Part shown: positions 27,926-38,361 of the stretch, piece after piece
Layout: each line of letters begins with the position of its first letter
How positions within the stretch are numbered: the stretch's first letter is position 1
Origin: Aquisediminimonas profunda
GTDB lineage: Bacteria > Pseudomonadota > Alphaproteobacteria > Sphingomonadales > Sphingomonadaceae
Assembly: GCF_019443285.1 (NCBI RefSeq)
Contig: NZ_CP080327.1
Location: 2,228,001-2,292,000 of the forward strand
DNA length: 64,000 bases
Direction: 5' to 3'
The notes under the pieces: model-generated
Seen by the model: only the letters and a program-made list of their open reading frames with translations
Told to the model about the DNA's origin: nothing
Database searches by the model: none
Made by a program: the position numbers and the translations under genes

Positions 27926-29098
27926 TCACGCCTCTCCCGTGCGTGTCATGCACAGTTTTCCGTCTAGTACGGCAAATGCGAGCTTACCCTCGACGAGCGC
28001 AAGTGCGTCCTGCCCGAATTGATCGAATCGCCAATCCTCCAGCATCGGCAAGCCAGTCCTTTGGCCAGCCGCCAGCAATTCGAGCTCTTCCGAACGCGCA
28101 AGCAGGCGCGCCGCCACATTGATTTCGCGCGCACGGATCTTGAGCAGAAGCTTTAGGAGGTCTGCAACCAGCGCGCCTTCCTTGCCAAGGCCCGGTTTCT
28201 TGTCATCGCGGGGCGGCATTTCGTCTGGTCGAAGTGGCTCGGCCGCTCCCAATATCGCCATCAATCGTCCGCCAATGTCATTGCCGGCCCACGCGGGCGA
28301 AAGCCCCCGCACTTTGGCGAGATCGGCCTGACTGCGCGGAGGATGAGCTGCAATGTCTGCCATTGTCTCATCCTTAATGATGCGTCCGCGTGGGAGATTC
28401 TTGTTTTGCGCCTCGCGTTCGCGCCAGGCTGCCAGCGATTTCAGCCGGCCAAGCACTTCGGGTTTGCGGCCGACGATCCGGATGCGCTTCCATGACAATT
28501 CAGGGTCATTCTCATAATTGGCCGGGTCCGCCAGCCGCTCCATCTCCTGATCAAGCCAACCGCCGCGCCCTGTCTTGCGCAGTCTTTCGAGCATTTTGGG
28601 AAACAGAGTCGACAAATGGGTCACGTCACCGATTGCATAGTCGATCTGGCGCTTGTCCAGAGGACGCCGCGCCCAGTCCGTAAACCGAGCGCCCTTGTCC
28701 AGCGCAATCCCCAGCCAGCTGTCGACAAGATTGGAATATCCGATCTGCTCGCCCTGGCCCAAGGCCATCGCCGCGATTTGCGTATCGAACAGCGGGTGAG
28801 GGGTTTTACCAGTCAGATTATAAACAATTTCAATATCTTGCGCGCCTGCATGAAAAACCTTGAGAACATCCTCATTGTCGACGAGCAGATCAAGCAGGGG
28901 GGATAGGTCCAGCCCTTCACGCATGGGATCTATTGCGGCTGCTTCATTGGCATCGGCAATCTGGATGAGGCAAAGTTCGGGCCAGTAGGTGTTCTCGCGC
29001 ATGAATTCCGTATCGACGGCGACGAATGGCGATTTGGCCAGTCGCGCGCACAAATCGGCAAGAGCGTCGGAGTCCTCGATCAACGGGTGAATCTGCAT
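27926..29098 (-). CDS. rnd: Ribonuclease D
   Basis: 390 residues. A 3'-5' exonuclease of tRNA maturation. The DEDD catalytic residues are visible in AVDTEFMRENTYW (DxE), HAGAQDIEIVY and the YAIGDVTHL region. One or two HRDC domains follow after about residue 210 (the LSPAWAGNDIGGRLMAIL region is typical). ATG 29098 has AAGGGG upstream. It converges with ppx, with only 2 bases between the two stops. Confidence 0.95.
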   Translation of the reverse strand: MQIHPLIEDSDALADLCARLAKSPFVAVDTEFMRENTYWPELCLIQIADANEAAAIDPMREGLDLSPLLDLLVDNEDVLKVFHAGAQDIEIVYNLTGKTPHPLFDTQIAAMALGQGEQIGYSNLVDSWLGIALDKGARFTDWARRPLDKRQIDYAIGDVTHLSTLFPKMLERLRKTGRGGWLDQEMERLADPANYENDPELSWKRIRIVGRKPEVLGRLKSLAAWREREAQNKNLPRGRIIKDETMADIAAHPPRSQADLAKVRGLSPAWAGNDIGGRLMAILGAAEPLRPDEMPPRDDKKPGLGKEGALVADLLKLLLKIRAREINVAARLLARSEELELLAAGQRTGLPMLEDWRFDQFGQDALALVEGKLAFAVLDGKLCMTRTGEA

Positions 29099-29189
29099 GA
29101 TGCCCCTTAACGCTTCCGTTCCGCTTGACAAACACCGCGTGCACCGCTGTTAGGCGCATCAACCATTTTTCCAATAGAATTGATGCTTC

Positions 29190-30971
29190 ATGCACGCATA
29201 TCGCACTCATAACTGCGCTCAGTTGCGCGCCGCCGATGTTGGCCAGTCAGTCCGTCTGTCGGGGTGGATTCACCGCAAGCGGGATCACGGCGGATTGCTG
29301 TTCGTCGACCTGCGCGATCATTACGGGCTGACCCAGATCGTGACTGACACGGATTCGGACGCCTTCAAGGTCCTTGACCGTGCGCGAGCCGAATCAGTGG
29401 TCACAATCACGGGCGACGTCGTTGCGCGTGACGGGGCAACGGTGAATGCCAACCTGCCAACGGGTGAAATCGAGGTTCGCGCCCGTGACGTCAGCGTCCA
29501 ATCGGCCGCGCAGGAATTGCCGATGCCGGTGTTCGGTGATGCGGAGTATCCCGAAGATATCCGCCTGCGCTATCGCTTCCTCGATCTGAGGCGCGAGCGG
29601 TTGCATGCCAATATCGTACTGCGCTCGAACGTCATCTCCTCGATCCGCAAGCGCATGATCGATCAGGGCTTCACCGAGTTCCAGACACCGATCCTGACGG
29701 CATCCAGCCCGGAAGGTGCGCGTGACTATCTGGTGCCGAGCCGCGTCCACCCCGGCAAATTCTACGCGCTGCCGCAGGCGCCGCAGATGTTCAAGCAGCT
29801 CCTGATGGTTGCCGGGTTTGATCGCTATTTTCAGATCGCACCGTGCTTTCGCGATGAAGATGCCCGTGCGGATCGTTCGCCTGGAGAATTTTACCAGCTC
29901 GATTTCGAAATGAGTTTCGTCACGCAAGACGATGTTTTTGCGGCTATTGAACCAGTTTTGCATGGGGTGTTTGAAGAGTTTGCCAATGGCCGCGCGGTAA
30001 GCCCGGCTCCGTTTCCGCGCATTCCGTTCCGCGAATCGATGCTCAAATATGGATCGGACAAGCCCGACCTTCGTAACCCCCTGTTGATCACGGACGTGAC
30101 CGTCCATTTTGCAAAGTCAGGTTTTGGCCTGTTTGAGCGGATCGTGGGTGATGGCGGTGTCGTGCGCGCAATCCCGGCGCCGAAAACAGCGGAGAAGAGC
30201 CGCAAATTCTTTGATGACATGAACGAATGGGCTCGGTCGGAGGGTCATGCCGGCCTTGGCTATGTCACGCGCAAGGGCGGCGAATTCGGCGGGCCGATCG
30301 CCAAGAATCATGGCGAAGACGGCATGAAGGCAATTTACGAGGCGATGGGCCTTGGCCCGGACGATGGCTGCTTCTTTGCAGCCGGCAAGGAATTGCAGGC
30401 AGCAAAGCTTGCAGGGGCCGCCCGCACCCGCGTGGGTGAAGAACTCGGGCTGATCGAGCAGGGGTGTTTCAAATTCTGCTGGATCGTGGATTTCCCGATG
30501 TTCGAATATGACGAGGATGCGAAGAAGGTCGATTTCAGTCACAACCCCTTCTCGATGCCGCAAGGAGAACTCGAAGCGTTGGAGACAAAGGATCCGCTCG
30601 ATATTCTTGCCTATCAGTATGACATTGTTTGCAACGGCGTTGAGCTGTCATCCGGCGCAATCCGGAATCACCGGCCTGAAATCATGTACAAGGCCTTTGA
30701 GATCGCTGGATATTCCCGCGAGGATGTGGATGCCAATTTCTCGGGCATGATCAACGCCTTCAAGTTCGGGGCACCGCCACACGGAGGGTCCGCTCCGGGA
30801 ATCGATCGCATCGTCATGTTGCTGGCAGACGAGCCCAATATCCGCGAAGTCATTGTTTTTCCGATGAATCAGAAAGCGGAAGACCTGATGATGGGTGCGC
30901 CCGGGCCAGTAACGGCAAAGCAGTTACGTGAGCTGAACATCCGCATTGTGGACCAGCCCAAAGCGGGATGA
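29190..30971 (+). CDS. aspS: Aspartyl-tRNA synthetase
   Basis: 593 residues, full-length bacterial type. The N-terminal anticodon-binding OB domain (residues 1-110) contains [19 protein letters not shown]. Class II motif 2 is seen in [19 protein letters not shown] and motif 3 in [17 protein letters not shown] insertion lies in the middle. The upstream gap of about 90 bases to the divergent rnd must hold its promoter. The stop overlaps the following hydrolase start (ATGA). Confidence 0.98.
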   Translation: MHAYRTHNCAQLRAADVGQSVRLSGWIHRKRDHGGLLFVDLRDHYGLTQIVTDTDSDAFKVLDRARAESVVTITGDVVARDGATVNANLPTGEIEVRARDVSVQSAAQELPMPVFGDAEYPEDIRLRYRFLDLRRERLHANIVLRSNVISSIRKRMIDQGFTEFQTPILTASSPEGARDYLVPSRVHPGKFYALPQAPQMFKQLLMVAGFDRYFQIAPCFRDEDARADRSPGEFYQLDFEMSFVTQDDVFAAIEPVLHGVFEEFANGRAVSPAPFPRIPFRESMLKYGSDKPDLRNPLLITDVTVHFAKSGFGLFERIVGDGGVVRAIPAPKTAEKSRKFFDDMNEWARSEGHAGLGYVTRKGGEFGGPIAKNHGEDGMKAIYEAMGLGPDDGCFFAAGKELQAAKLAGAARTRVGEELGLIEQGCFKFCWIVDFPMFEYDEDAKKVDFSHNPFSMPQGELEALETKDPLDILAYQYDIVCNGVELSSGAIRNHRPEIMYKAFEIAGYSREDVDANFSGMINAFKFGAPPHGGSAPGIDRIVMLLADEPNIREVIVFPMNQKAEDLMMGAPGPVTAKQLRELNIRIVDQPKAG

Positions 30972-31846
30972 GCGGGCCCCAGCCGGTCGAGCACCGCTTC
31001 GCAGCGCCAGCAGGCGAGATTTGCTGGTTCGAATGGGGCACAGCGGGGCAGGGGCCATCCATTCTCCTGCTTCATGCGACGGGCTTTCACGCCCGCTGCT
31101 GGGATCGGGTCGTGGCGGCGCTTCCGGAAGGAACACATGTTGTAGCGCCTGATCTGAGAGGTCATGGCCGGAGCTTTAGACCCGACACGCTCTCTGATTG
31201 GGGTCTCATTGCGGAGGATATTGCGGCACTGCTGCATGCTATAGGGCATTGGCCTTTTTTCGTGGCCGGGCACAGTATGGGGGGCTTCGTCGGTGCACTC
31301 GTCGCAGCGCGTATGCCGGATGCTGTATGCGGGCTACTGCTCGTGGACCCCGTTCTGCTGCCGCCAGAATGGTATCATGATCGAGCCGCTGAAGGCCCAT
31401 TGGATCCGGCAGACCACCCTGTTTCGCGTCGGCGCAATTCCTGGACCAATGCCAATGAAATGTTCACACGATTTGCGGATCGGGCGCCCTACGCAAGCTG
31501 GAAGCCCGAAGTGCTTCATGACTATTGCGACTATGGATTGCTCCCGACAGGAGACGGCAGCTTTGAACTGGGCTGTTTGCCCTATCTCGAAGCATCAGCC
31601 TATCTCGGCAATGCGGGTTGCGACATCTATCCCTTGATTGGCGCCATTACGTGCCCTGTCACTGTCCTTCGTGCGCGAACCGGCGAGCGCGCATCGGCGA
31701 TGGACTTTTCGATCAGTCCGACCTGGCCGGAACTGGCCAAGCAATTTCGCAACGGCAACGATCTGCAATGGTCTGAACTGTCCCATTTCATCCCGATGGA
31801 GGCGCCAGAGCGCCTCGCCGGATTGATGATCGAACTGTTAAAATAA
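30968..31846 (+). CDS. Alpha/beta hydrolase
   Basis: 292 residues. The fold is indicated by [17 protein letters not shown] (oxyanion region, residues 34-50), PDLRGHGRS and the nucleophile elbow GHSMGG with Ser103. The likely catalytic His is in [16 protein letters not shown] near residue 272. The substrate cannot be deduced. It overlaps the aspS stop by 4 bases, so it is probably translated from the same message. Confidence 0.88.
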   Translation: MSGPQPVEHRFAAPAGEICWFEWGTAGQGPSILLLHATGFHARCWDRVVAALPEGTHVVAPDLRGHGRSFRPDTLSDWGLIAEDIAALLHAIGHWPFFVAGHSMGGFVGALVAARMPDAVCGLLLVDPVLLPPEWYHDRAAEGPLDPADHPVSRRRNSWTNANEMFTRFADRAPYASWKPEVLHDYCDYGLLPTGDGSFELGCLPYLEASAYLGNAGCDIYPLIGAITCPVTVLRARTGERASAMDFSISPTWPELAKQFRNGNDLQWSELSHFIPMEAPERLAGLMIELLK

Positions 31847-31915
31847 CAGGGTTAACTGGTTCGCAAAGCGGGCGTGAAGCTGGTAAAGCCAAAGCGGACA
31901 CAAGGGCCAGAGCCA

Positions 31916-32725
31916 ATGACAATAGACCTTTCGGATTTCGAAGACGGCCGCAAATACGAGGGCGATTATGCGGCGGATTTGCTTGCCCTGCAGGAACGAT
32001 TAGCGCGCATACAGGTGGCGCATATCGTGCATGGGCGCTCAGCAATCATAGCCATTGAAGGTTGGGATGCATCGGGCAAGGGTGGCGCGATTTCGCGCCT
32101 GACGTCGCCCTGGGATCCGCGCTGGTTCGAAGTCTGGCCGATTGGGGCGCCGACAGAGGAAGAACGCGTCCGCCACTTTCTTTGGCGCTTCTGGAAGCGG
32201 CTGCCGGGCAAGGGCGAAATCAACATCTTTGACCGTACCTGGTATGGGCGGGTTCTAGTCGAACGGGTCGAAGGCTTTTGTTCGGAAGCCGAATGGAAGC
32301 GCGCCTATGACGAAATCAATGAATTCGAGGCCCAGCAGAAAGACAATGGCGTCACGCTGATCAAGCTCTTCATGCATGTCACCCAGGACGAACAGGACAA
32401 GCGACTGAAGGAGCGCCTCGAAGACCCTTGGAAGCGGTGGAAGACGGGAGCAGAGGATTACCGGAACCGTGCGCGCCGCGCAGATTACCTGAAGGCCTAC
32501 CACGACATGTTCGCGCGAACCGATACGCGCTGGGCACCTTGGTCCGTCATTGACGGGAACAACAAGAAGGCGGCCCGAATTGCCGCTCTCACGACGATTG
32601 CTGATACGCTTGAACGCAACGTCGCCATGAAACCGCTCGTTGCCGATCCGGAGCTCGTGAAATTGGCAGAAGCAGCGTTAGGACAGCAAATCCGGTTTCA
32701 GTCGGAGGGACGGGATCCCGAGTAG
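31916..32725 (+). CDS. ppk2: Polyphosphate kinase 2 family protein
   Basis: 269 residues from ATG 31916; an in-frame GTG at 31874 would add 14 residues. PPK2 enzymes use polyphosphate to phosphorylate nucleotides, or the reverse. Walker A is EGWDASGKGG at 48-57, the lid-side motif is DPRWFEVWPIGAPTEEER and Walker B is NIFDRTWYGRVLVERVEGF with Asp106 and Arg107. It is a single-domain member. The substrate class (mono- or diphosphate) is not decided here. It lies 5.5 kb from ppk1. Confidence 0.92.
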   Translation: MTIDLSDFEDGRKYEGDYAADLLALQERLARIQVAHIVHGRSAIIAIEGWDASGKGGAISRLTSPWDPRWFEVWPIGAPTEEERVRHFLWRFWKRLPGKGEINIFDRTWYGRVLVERVEGFCSEAEWKRAYDEINEFEAQQKDNGVTLIKLFMHVTQDEQDKRLKERLEDPWKRWKTGAEDYRNRARRADYLKAYHDMFARTDTRWAPWSVIDGNNKKAARIAALTTIADTLERNVAMKPLVADPELVKLAEAALGQQIRFQSEGRDPE

Positions 32726-32824
32726 CCGCAGCTTGAGTATAAAGCCTCACAGAGCCCAGAAGAAAAATGTTTTGCAGGCCTGCGAATTGCGTCAGATTGG
32801 ATTCACTTCAGGGAGGGAAATCAC

Positions 32825-33289
32825 ATGAGAGCTTTAGCTTCGACAGCAATTTCCGCGGCAATCCTATTGCTTGTCGCCCCGGCAGCAGCAGAAACTCGCG
32901 TCGCTTCGGCTGTTCGCGCCAAAGACGTGCCGACCAAAGTGGAGTCCTACTACCGGGTCAAATGGGGATCGCTGAAGGATTTCGTTGCCCTTTACCAAAA
33001 GAACCATCAGCCCCTGCTTGAAGAAATGCGCAAGGAAGGCTTCATTCTCGATATGAAATCCGAGTACGCCTTCTTGCATATGGCGGGCGGTCCACGCTGG
33101 GATATGCGGGTGACCATCACCTATCGTGATGCTGCCGCTGCTTTGAATGACCCCGCTTGGGAAGATCGATGGGCAGACGCGAAGGCGCGATTGTACAAGG
33201 ATCCGGGGAAACTAGCGACTGAAGAAACGCTAAGGTTTTCATTGCTTGAGGATCACTGGGATGTCGTGGTCACCGATTTTCCAGAATAG
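32825..33289 (+). CDS. Secreted protein of unknown function
   Basis: 154 residues with a clear signal peptide (MRALASTAISAAILLLVAPA, probable cut after AAA at about residue 23). The mature part is about 130 residues, rich in Trp, Lys and acidic residues, with repeated short W motifs (VKWGSLKDF, GPRWDMRV, DPAWEDRWADAK). AGGGAGG 7-13 bases upstream supports the start. There are no cysteines. I do not recognise the family; dabb-like or ABM-like folds with similar spacing are possible. It converges with greB. Confidence 0.7.
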   Translation: MRALASTAISAAILLLVAPAAAETRVASAVRAKDVPTKVESYYRVKWGSLKDFVALYQKNHQPLLEEMRKEGFILDMKSEYAFLHMAGGPRWDMRVTITYRDAAAALNDPAWEDRWADAKARLYKDPGKLATEETLRFSLLEDHWDVVVTDFPE

Positions 33290-33299
33290 CAGTCGTGTG

Positions 33300-33782
33300 T
33301 CATCCCTCCGGATAACGGATTTCAATAACTTCCCATACCTTCTCACCGGCTGGAAGGACAACACGCCGGAGGTCGCCAACGCTTGCACCACGCAGTGCCT
33401 TTGCGATCGGTGAACTCCAGCCGATGCGTCCGGCGGAGGCATCCTGTTCATCATCGCCGACCAATGTGACGACTCGCTGGCGATCATCCTCATCCGCAAT
33501 CGTGACCGTCGCTCCAAACCAGACCCGGTTCTTGTCCGGTTGTTCGGCTGGATTGATTGTCCGGGCTGCTTTCATGCGCCGCGAAAGCCAACCCAGTTCC
33601 CGGTCGATTTCACGCAGTCGCTTCTTGCCGTAAAGATAGTCGCCATTTTCGGAGCGATCACCATTACCAGCGGCCCAACTGACAACCTCCACCAGTTTGG
33701 GCCGCTCATCGGCAAAAAGTTGATCGTAGCGGGCCCTAAGCGCGGCGAGACCTTGCGGAGTGATGTAATTCGGCTGGTCCAT
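33300..33782 (-). CDS. greB: Transcript cleavage factor GreB
   Basis: 160 residues. Acidic tip residues Asp42 and Glu45 in NGDRSENGDYLYGKKRLREID, which reach the RNA polymerase active site, are present. The GreA/GreB C-terminal FKBP-like domain has VTLVGDDEQD and WSSPIAKALRGASVGD. The YGKKRLREIDREL pattern favours GreB over GreA. It lies 14 bases after a run of four small membrane-protein genes on the same strand, so it may share their transcript. Confidence 0.93.
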   Translation of the reverse strand: MDQPNYITPQGLAALRARYDQLFADERPKLVEVVSWAAGNGDRSENGDYLYGKKRLREIDRELGWLSRRMKAARTINPAEQPDKNRVWFGATVTIADEDDRQRVVTLVGDDEQDASAGRIGWSSPIAKALRGASVGDLRRVVLPAGEKVWEVIEIRYPEG

Positions 33783-33796
33783 ATGCAGTTAGGGGG

Positions 33797-34288
33797 CTAT
33801 TTCGTCTTGCGACGCACCGCTTCAGCGGCCGCCGAACCAGCCGAACTGGCTGCTTGCCCGACCTTTCGAACAAGGTCTTGGACCTGTGCTCGTGCGGCGT
33901 CCGCGTTGACTCCAAGGGCTTCCAACTGGTCCTGGCCTGCATCGCGCGCGGCCTTCGCGGCTTTGCTGGCCTGTTCGCGGAGCGTTTTGCCCGTCTTCCC
34001 CAAGACCTGATCCTCGCGCCTTGTGCGCGGAACAAGCGCCGCGAGAAGTGCCCCAATGGCAAGACCGCCAGCAAGCGCGGCAAAGGGGTTCTTTTCAATC
34101 CCGCTCGCAGTGCTGTCCACAGCCCTCCGCGCACTCTTGCGCGTCACAGCAGCAGCAGCGGTCGCCTTGGCCTGAGCGATTTTTGCTGCCTCCTCCGCCT
34201 TGGATCTGCCAGAAGCGATTGCCGCTCCGGCCTTTTCGCGGGCTTCGGCATAGCGTGCTTCTGCTTTCTGGCGCAGATCTTCAGTCAT
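33797..34288 (-). CDS. YqjD/ElaB/DUF883-like anchored protein
   Basis: 163 residues, very rich in Ala, Lys, Arg and Glu. Long amphipathic helices (residues 1-60 and 95-160) flank a small Gly/Ala hydrophobic segment (NPFAALAGGLAIGALLAALVP, about 67-87). This layout recalls the YqjD/DUF883 group. In E. coli YqjD binds ribosomes at the inner membrane in stationary phase; transfer of that role is an inference. The start overlaps the previous stop by 8 bases. Confidence 0.65.
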   Translation of the reverse strand: MTEDLRQKAEARYAEAREKAGAAIASGRSKAEEAAKIAQAKATAAAAVTRKSARRAVDSTASGIEKNPFAALAGGLAIGALLAALVPRTRREDQVLGKTGKTLREQASKAAKAARDAGQDQLEALGVNADAARAQVQDLVRKVGQAASSAGSAAAEAVRRKTK

Positions 34289-34568
34289 GTTTTTCTCCTT
34301 CGCCCAGACGCTTGTTCAGGGCCTTCAAAAGGGGGTTACGAAACAGATAGGCAATCGATGTGGCTGCAATTCCAAGCGCAAGCACGGGCCGGAAACGGCC
34401 ATTGGCGAGCGCGGCGGCGCCAACCTTGAGCGCTTGTTTCTTGGCTTCGTCCTTTGCCGATCCCAGCAGAGCTTCGGGTCTGGTGCGGCGTCGGACAGTG
34501 TCCAAAGTCGCTTCAAGCTTGGCGCGCGCCCGTTCAGCCTGTTCCTTGCTTTCATCCACACTCGTCAT
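34281..34568 (-). CDS. DUF3618-like small membrane protein
   Basis: 95 residues. The N-terminal helix (EQAERARAKLEATLDTVRRR, then PEALLGSAKDEAKK) fits DUF3618, a short region found in alphaproteobacterial envelope proteins. One short hydrophobic stretch at about 61-80 (RPVLALGIAATSIAYLF) could insert in the membrane. The ATG overlaps the stop of the gene before it (ATGA) and its own stop overlaps the next. Confidence 0.68.
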   Translation of the reverse strand: MTSVDESKEQAERARAKLEATLDTVRRRTRPEALLGSAKDEAKKQALKVGAAALANGRFRPVLALGIAATSIAYLFRNPLLKALNKRLGEGEKHD

Positions 34569-34933
34569 CGTTCTTCTCGCGGTTTGAGAGCCGCCTTGAT
34601 CCGTCGCATGCCGAATGCGACGAGGAAGCGCCCGATGATCAGCGATCCTCCACTGACCGCGACCACGGCCCAGACAGTTCCAATCATCGGAGCGAGGATC
34701 AAGATAAGGGCATAGGGCAGAGTGAGAATTGTACCGAGCATGACGGCCCAGCCGAACCCGACAGCATAGATCGCCGGCTGCGCATATTCGGCGCGTTCGC
34801 CAAACTCTGCCTTGAGATACGATGTTTCAGCAACGACAAAGGCCGTGGCATCGTCTGCAAGCTGGACGGCAAGCGCCTTCAGTCCCTGATCTTCAGGGCC
34901 AGTTGTTCGCTCCGGAGCCTGCGCGTCCGTCAT
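34565..34933 (-). CDS. Holin-X/YqjE-like membrane protein
   Basis: 122 residues. Two hydrophobic helices at about 53-76 and 80-103 follow a helical N-terminus (LADDATAFVVAETSYLKAEF), the arrangement of the YqjE/DUF1469 'phage holin' family. Despite the family name there is no sign of a phage here. Its ATG directly follows the TGA of the gene upstream. The cluster matches the E. coli yqjD-yqjE arrangement in kind. Confidence 0.72.
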   Translation of the reverse strand: MTDAQAPERTTGPEDQGLKALAVQLADDATAFVVAETSYLKAEFGERAEYAQPAIYAVGFGWAVMLGTILTLPYALILILAPMIGTVWAVVAVSGGSLIIGRFLVAFGMRRIKAALKPREER

Positions 34934-35476
34934 TCAGGCGTCGTCGCCATCGCTTGAGCCTGAACGGAACAACCGAGTCAGGACAAAACCGATTGCAGCG
35001 GCTGCACCAATCGCAACGGCGGGCTTTTCGCGAACGAACTTGCGCGTATCGGCCACAAGGTCGTCGATTTCCTTGCCCTTCAGTGAATCGGCGACGCCAG
35101 AAACAGCCGTTGCTGCGCGGCGGGCATAGTCGCCATATTGCTTGCCAACGCGCGCATCGACTGTCTTCGCGATGTCATCGACAAAGTCAGAAATGCTGAA
35201 AAGGCCGTCAGTCGCCTTGTCCTTGCCCGTGCTGGCATATTCACGCGCCTTTTCGCCGGCCTTGCCAACAAAGGCCGTGGCCTGATCCTTGAAGGTTTCA
35301 GTGGTGGTCGCCGCTTTCAGCTTCGTCGGCTTCACAGCCTTGGCTGCGGCTGCTTTGGGCTTGGCAGCGGCTTTAGGCTTTGCTGCGGCCTTGGGCTGTG
35401 AAGACTCCTTGGGCTTGGCTGCTGCCTTCTTGACGGCTGGCTTTGCAGCAGTGGTGGACGTGGGTGCTTTCGCCAT
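34934..35476 (-). CDS. Membrane-anchored protein with basic Ala-Lys-Pro tail
   Basis: 180 residues from ATG 35476, with AAGGA 10 bases upstream. Residues 1-55 are a low-complexity Ala/Lys/Pro tail with repeats of KPKAAA, like histone H1-type tails. A helical region (60-150) follows, then VREKPAVAIGAAAAIGFVLTRLF (about 147-170), a DUF883/ElaB-style C-terminal anchor. The layout would place a positively charged tail at the inner face of the membrane. It is the first gene of the operon running to greB and is divergent from eno. Confidence 0.75.
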   Translation of the reverse strand: MAKAPTSTTAAKPAVKKAAAKPKESSQPKAAAKPKAAAKPKAAAAKAVKPTKLKAATTTETFKDQATAFVGKAGEKAREYASTGKDKATDGLFSISDFVDDIAKTVDARVGKQYGDYARRAATAVSGVADSLKGKEIDDLVADTRKFVREKPAVAIGAAAAIGFVLTRLFRSGSSDGDDA

Positions 35477-35577
35477 TTTGCGCAATTCCTTCGATGATAA
35501 CGAACCGCAGGGTCCGCCATTTGCCTCCAACAGTGAACACCGATATGGGGCTCGCCCATCACCGATCAACCGTCTGA

Positions 35578-36867
<1,290 letters not shown>

Positions 36868-36907
36868 AGACTTGATTCCATGAATCGCTTGTGATTCAAG
36901 GGGCTGA

Positions 36908-37219
36908 ATGAAACAGGCGAAACGTCTTCTCCAGTTGTTACGGTCGGCCATTTGGCCTGCCATGGCCTTCACGATTATCGCATTTTTCGGCGGCTATGCT
37001 CTGTTCGGTTCGAACGGGGTCCTTGCTTTGGGCGATTACAGCCAGAAGTATGAAATGCGCGCTGCCGAGCTTGCCGCAATCAGCAAACAGCGCAACGAAC
37101 TGGCGCATCGGGTTGCTTTGCTGGATCCGCGCCATGCCAATCCCGATCTGGTTGATGAACTCGTCCGAAAGGAATTGGGTTTGACGCAACCAGATGAAGT
37201 GATCATCCCTCTCGACTAA
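36908..37219 (+). CDS. ftsB: FtsB/DivIC-type cell division protein
   Basis: 103 residues with one membrane helix (about 17-37) and a short coiled coil (about 45-75), then the C-terminal DELVRKELGLTQPDEVII that is typical of FtsB. FtsB forms a complex with FtsL and FtsQ at the septum. It lies between eno and pdhA, the usual place in this class. Confidence 0.9.
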   Translation: MKQAKRLLQLLRSAIWPAMAFTIIAFFGGYALFGSNGVLALGDYSQKYEMRAAELAAISKQRNELAHRVALLDPRHANPDLVDELVRKELGLTQPDEVIIPLD

Positions 37220-37332
37220 GGTCGGGATATTCATTCATTTTTACCTGTCTGGTGATTGCCCTATGGCCGTTCGCTTGCCTATAGGTGGCCTTGACGTAAC
37301 GTATTCCGCTCCAAACGGCGAAAGGGTCTCTC

Positions 37333-38361
37333 TTGGCCAAGGCTCCAGCAAAAGCATCTGAACTCCCTGCGCTCGCCAAGGCAAAGCGGTACAAGGCAAA
37401 CGCCGACGAACTTCTTCGGTTCTATCGTGACATGCTGTTGATCAGGCGATTCGAGGAACGGGCAGGCCAGCTATATGGGCTCGGTTTCATTGGTGGTTTC
37501 TGTCACCTTTACATCGGGCAGGAAGCCGTCGCCGTGGGCCTGCAATCGGCACTGACCCCGGGCAAGGACAGCGTCATTACGGGGTACCGTGACCATGGGC
37601 ATATGCTTGCTTACGGCATCGACCCAAAGGTGATCATGGCCGAACTCACGGGGCGCGCAGCCGGCATTTCACTCGGCAAGGGCGGCTCCATGCACATGTT
37701 TTCGACCGAACATCGCTTCTACGGCGGCCACGGTATTGTCGGCGCGCAGGTCCCGCTTGGGACCGGGTTGGCGTTCGGGCACAAATATACGGGCGATGGC
37801 GGCGTATGTATGGCCTACTTCGGCGACGGGGCTGCCAATCAGGGCCAGGTTTACGAGGCCTTCAACATGGCGGCGCTCTGGAAATTGCCAATCATCTTCG
37901 TGATCGAAAACAACGGTTATGCCATGGGAACCAAGGTAGATCGTTCTAGCGCGGAGACCGATTTCCACTTGCGCGGCACGTCGTTCCGCATTCCGGGCAT
38001 GCAAGTCAACGGAATGGATGTGCTTGAAGTCAGAGGGGCAGCGGACGTGGCGCTGGATTATGTACGCGGCGGCAATGGACCGTTGTTGATGGAGCTCAAG
38101 ACCTATCGCTATCGCGGGCATTCAATGTCAGACCCGGCAAAATACCGCAGCCGCGAAGAAGTGCAGGACGTCCGGGAAAAATCCGATGCAATCGAGGCTG
38201 TAAAGCGCGATCTCGTCGCGGCTGGCGTTGATGATGATGCGCTGAAAGCAATCGACAAGGAGATTCGGCAGATCGTGACCGGGGCGGCCGATTTTGCCGA
38301 AAGCTCGCCGGAGCCGGAGCCAAATGAACTCTACACGGATGTCTTGGTGGGAAGCTATTGA
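37333..38361 (+). CDS. pdhA: Pyruvate dehydrogenase E1 alpha subunit
   Basis: 342 residues from TTG 37333, with AAAGGG 6 bases upstream; no ATG lies near the N-terminus. The thiamine diphosphate motif runs from [15 protein letters not shown] to ENNGYAMGT. The regulatory-loop stretch [19 protein letters not shown] is present. It works with the beta subunit encoded next, whose ATG overlaps the pdhA stop by one base (TGATG). Confidence 0.97.
   Translation: MAKAPAKASELPALAKAKRYKANADELLRFYRDMLLIRRFEERAGQLYGLGFIGGFCHLYIGQEAVAVGLQSALTPGKDSVITGYRDHGHMLAYGIDPKVIMAELTGRAAGISLGKGGSMHMFSTEHRFYGGHGIVGAQVPLGTGLAFGHKYTGDGGVCMAYFGDGAANQGQVYEAFNMAALWKLPIIFVIENNGYAMGTKVDRSSAETDFHLRGTSFRIPGMQVNGMDVLEVRGAADVALDYVRGGNGPLLMELKTYRYRGHSMSDPAKYRSREEVQDVREKSDAIEAVKRDLVAAGVDDDALKAIDKEIRQIVTGAADFAESSPEPEPNELYTDVLVGSY

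Noticed and set aside
34565-34933. Phage remnant suggested by a holin-like protein
   Set aside because: Holin-X/YqjE is a chromosomal family; there are no other phage genes, integrase or attachment repeats near.
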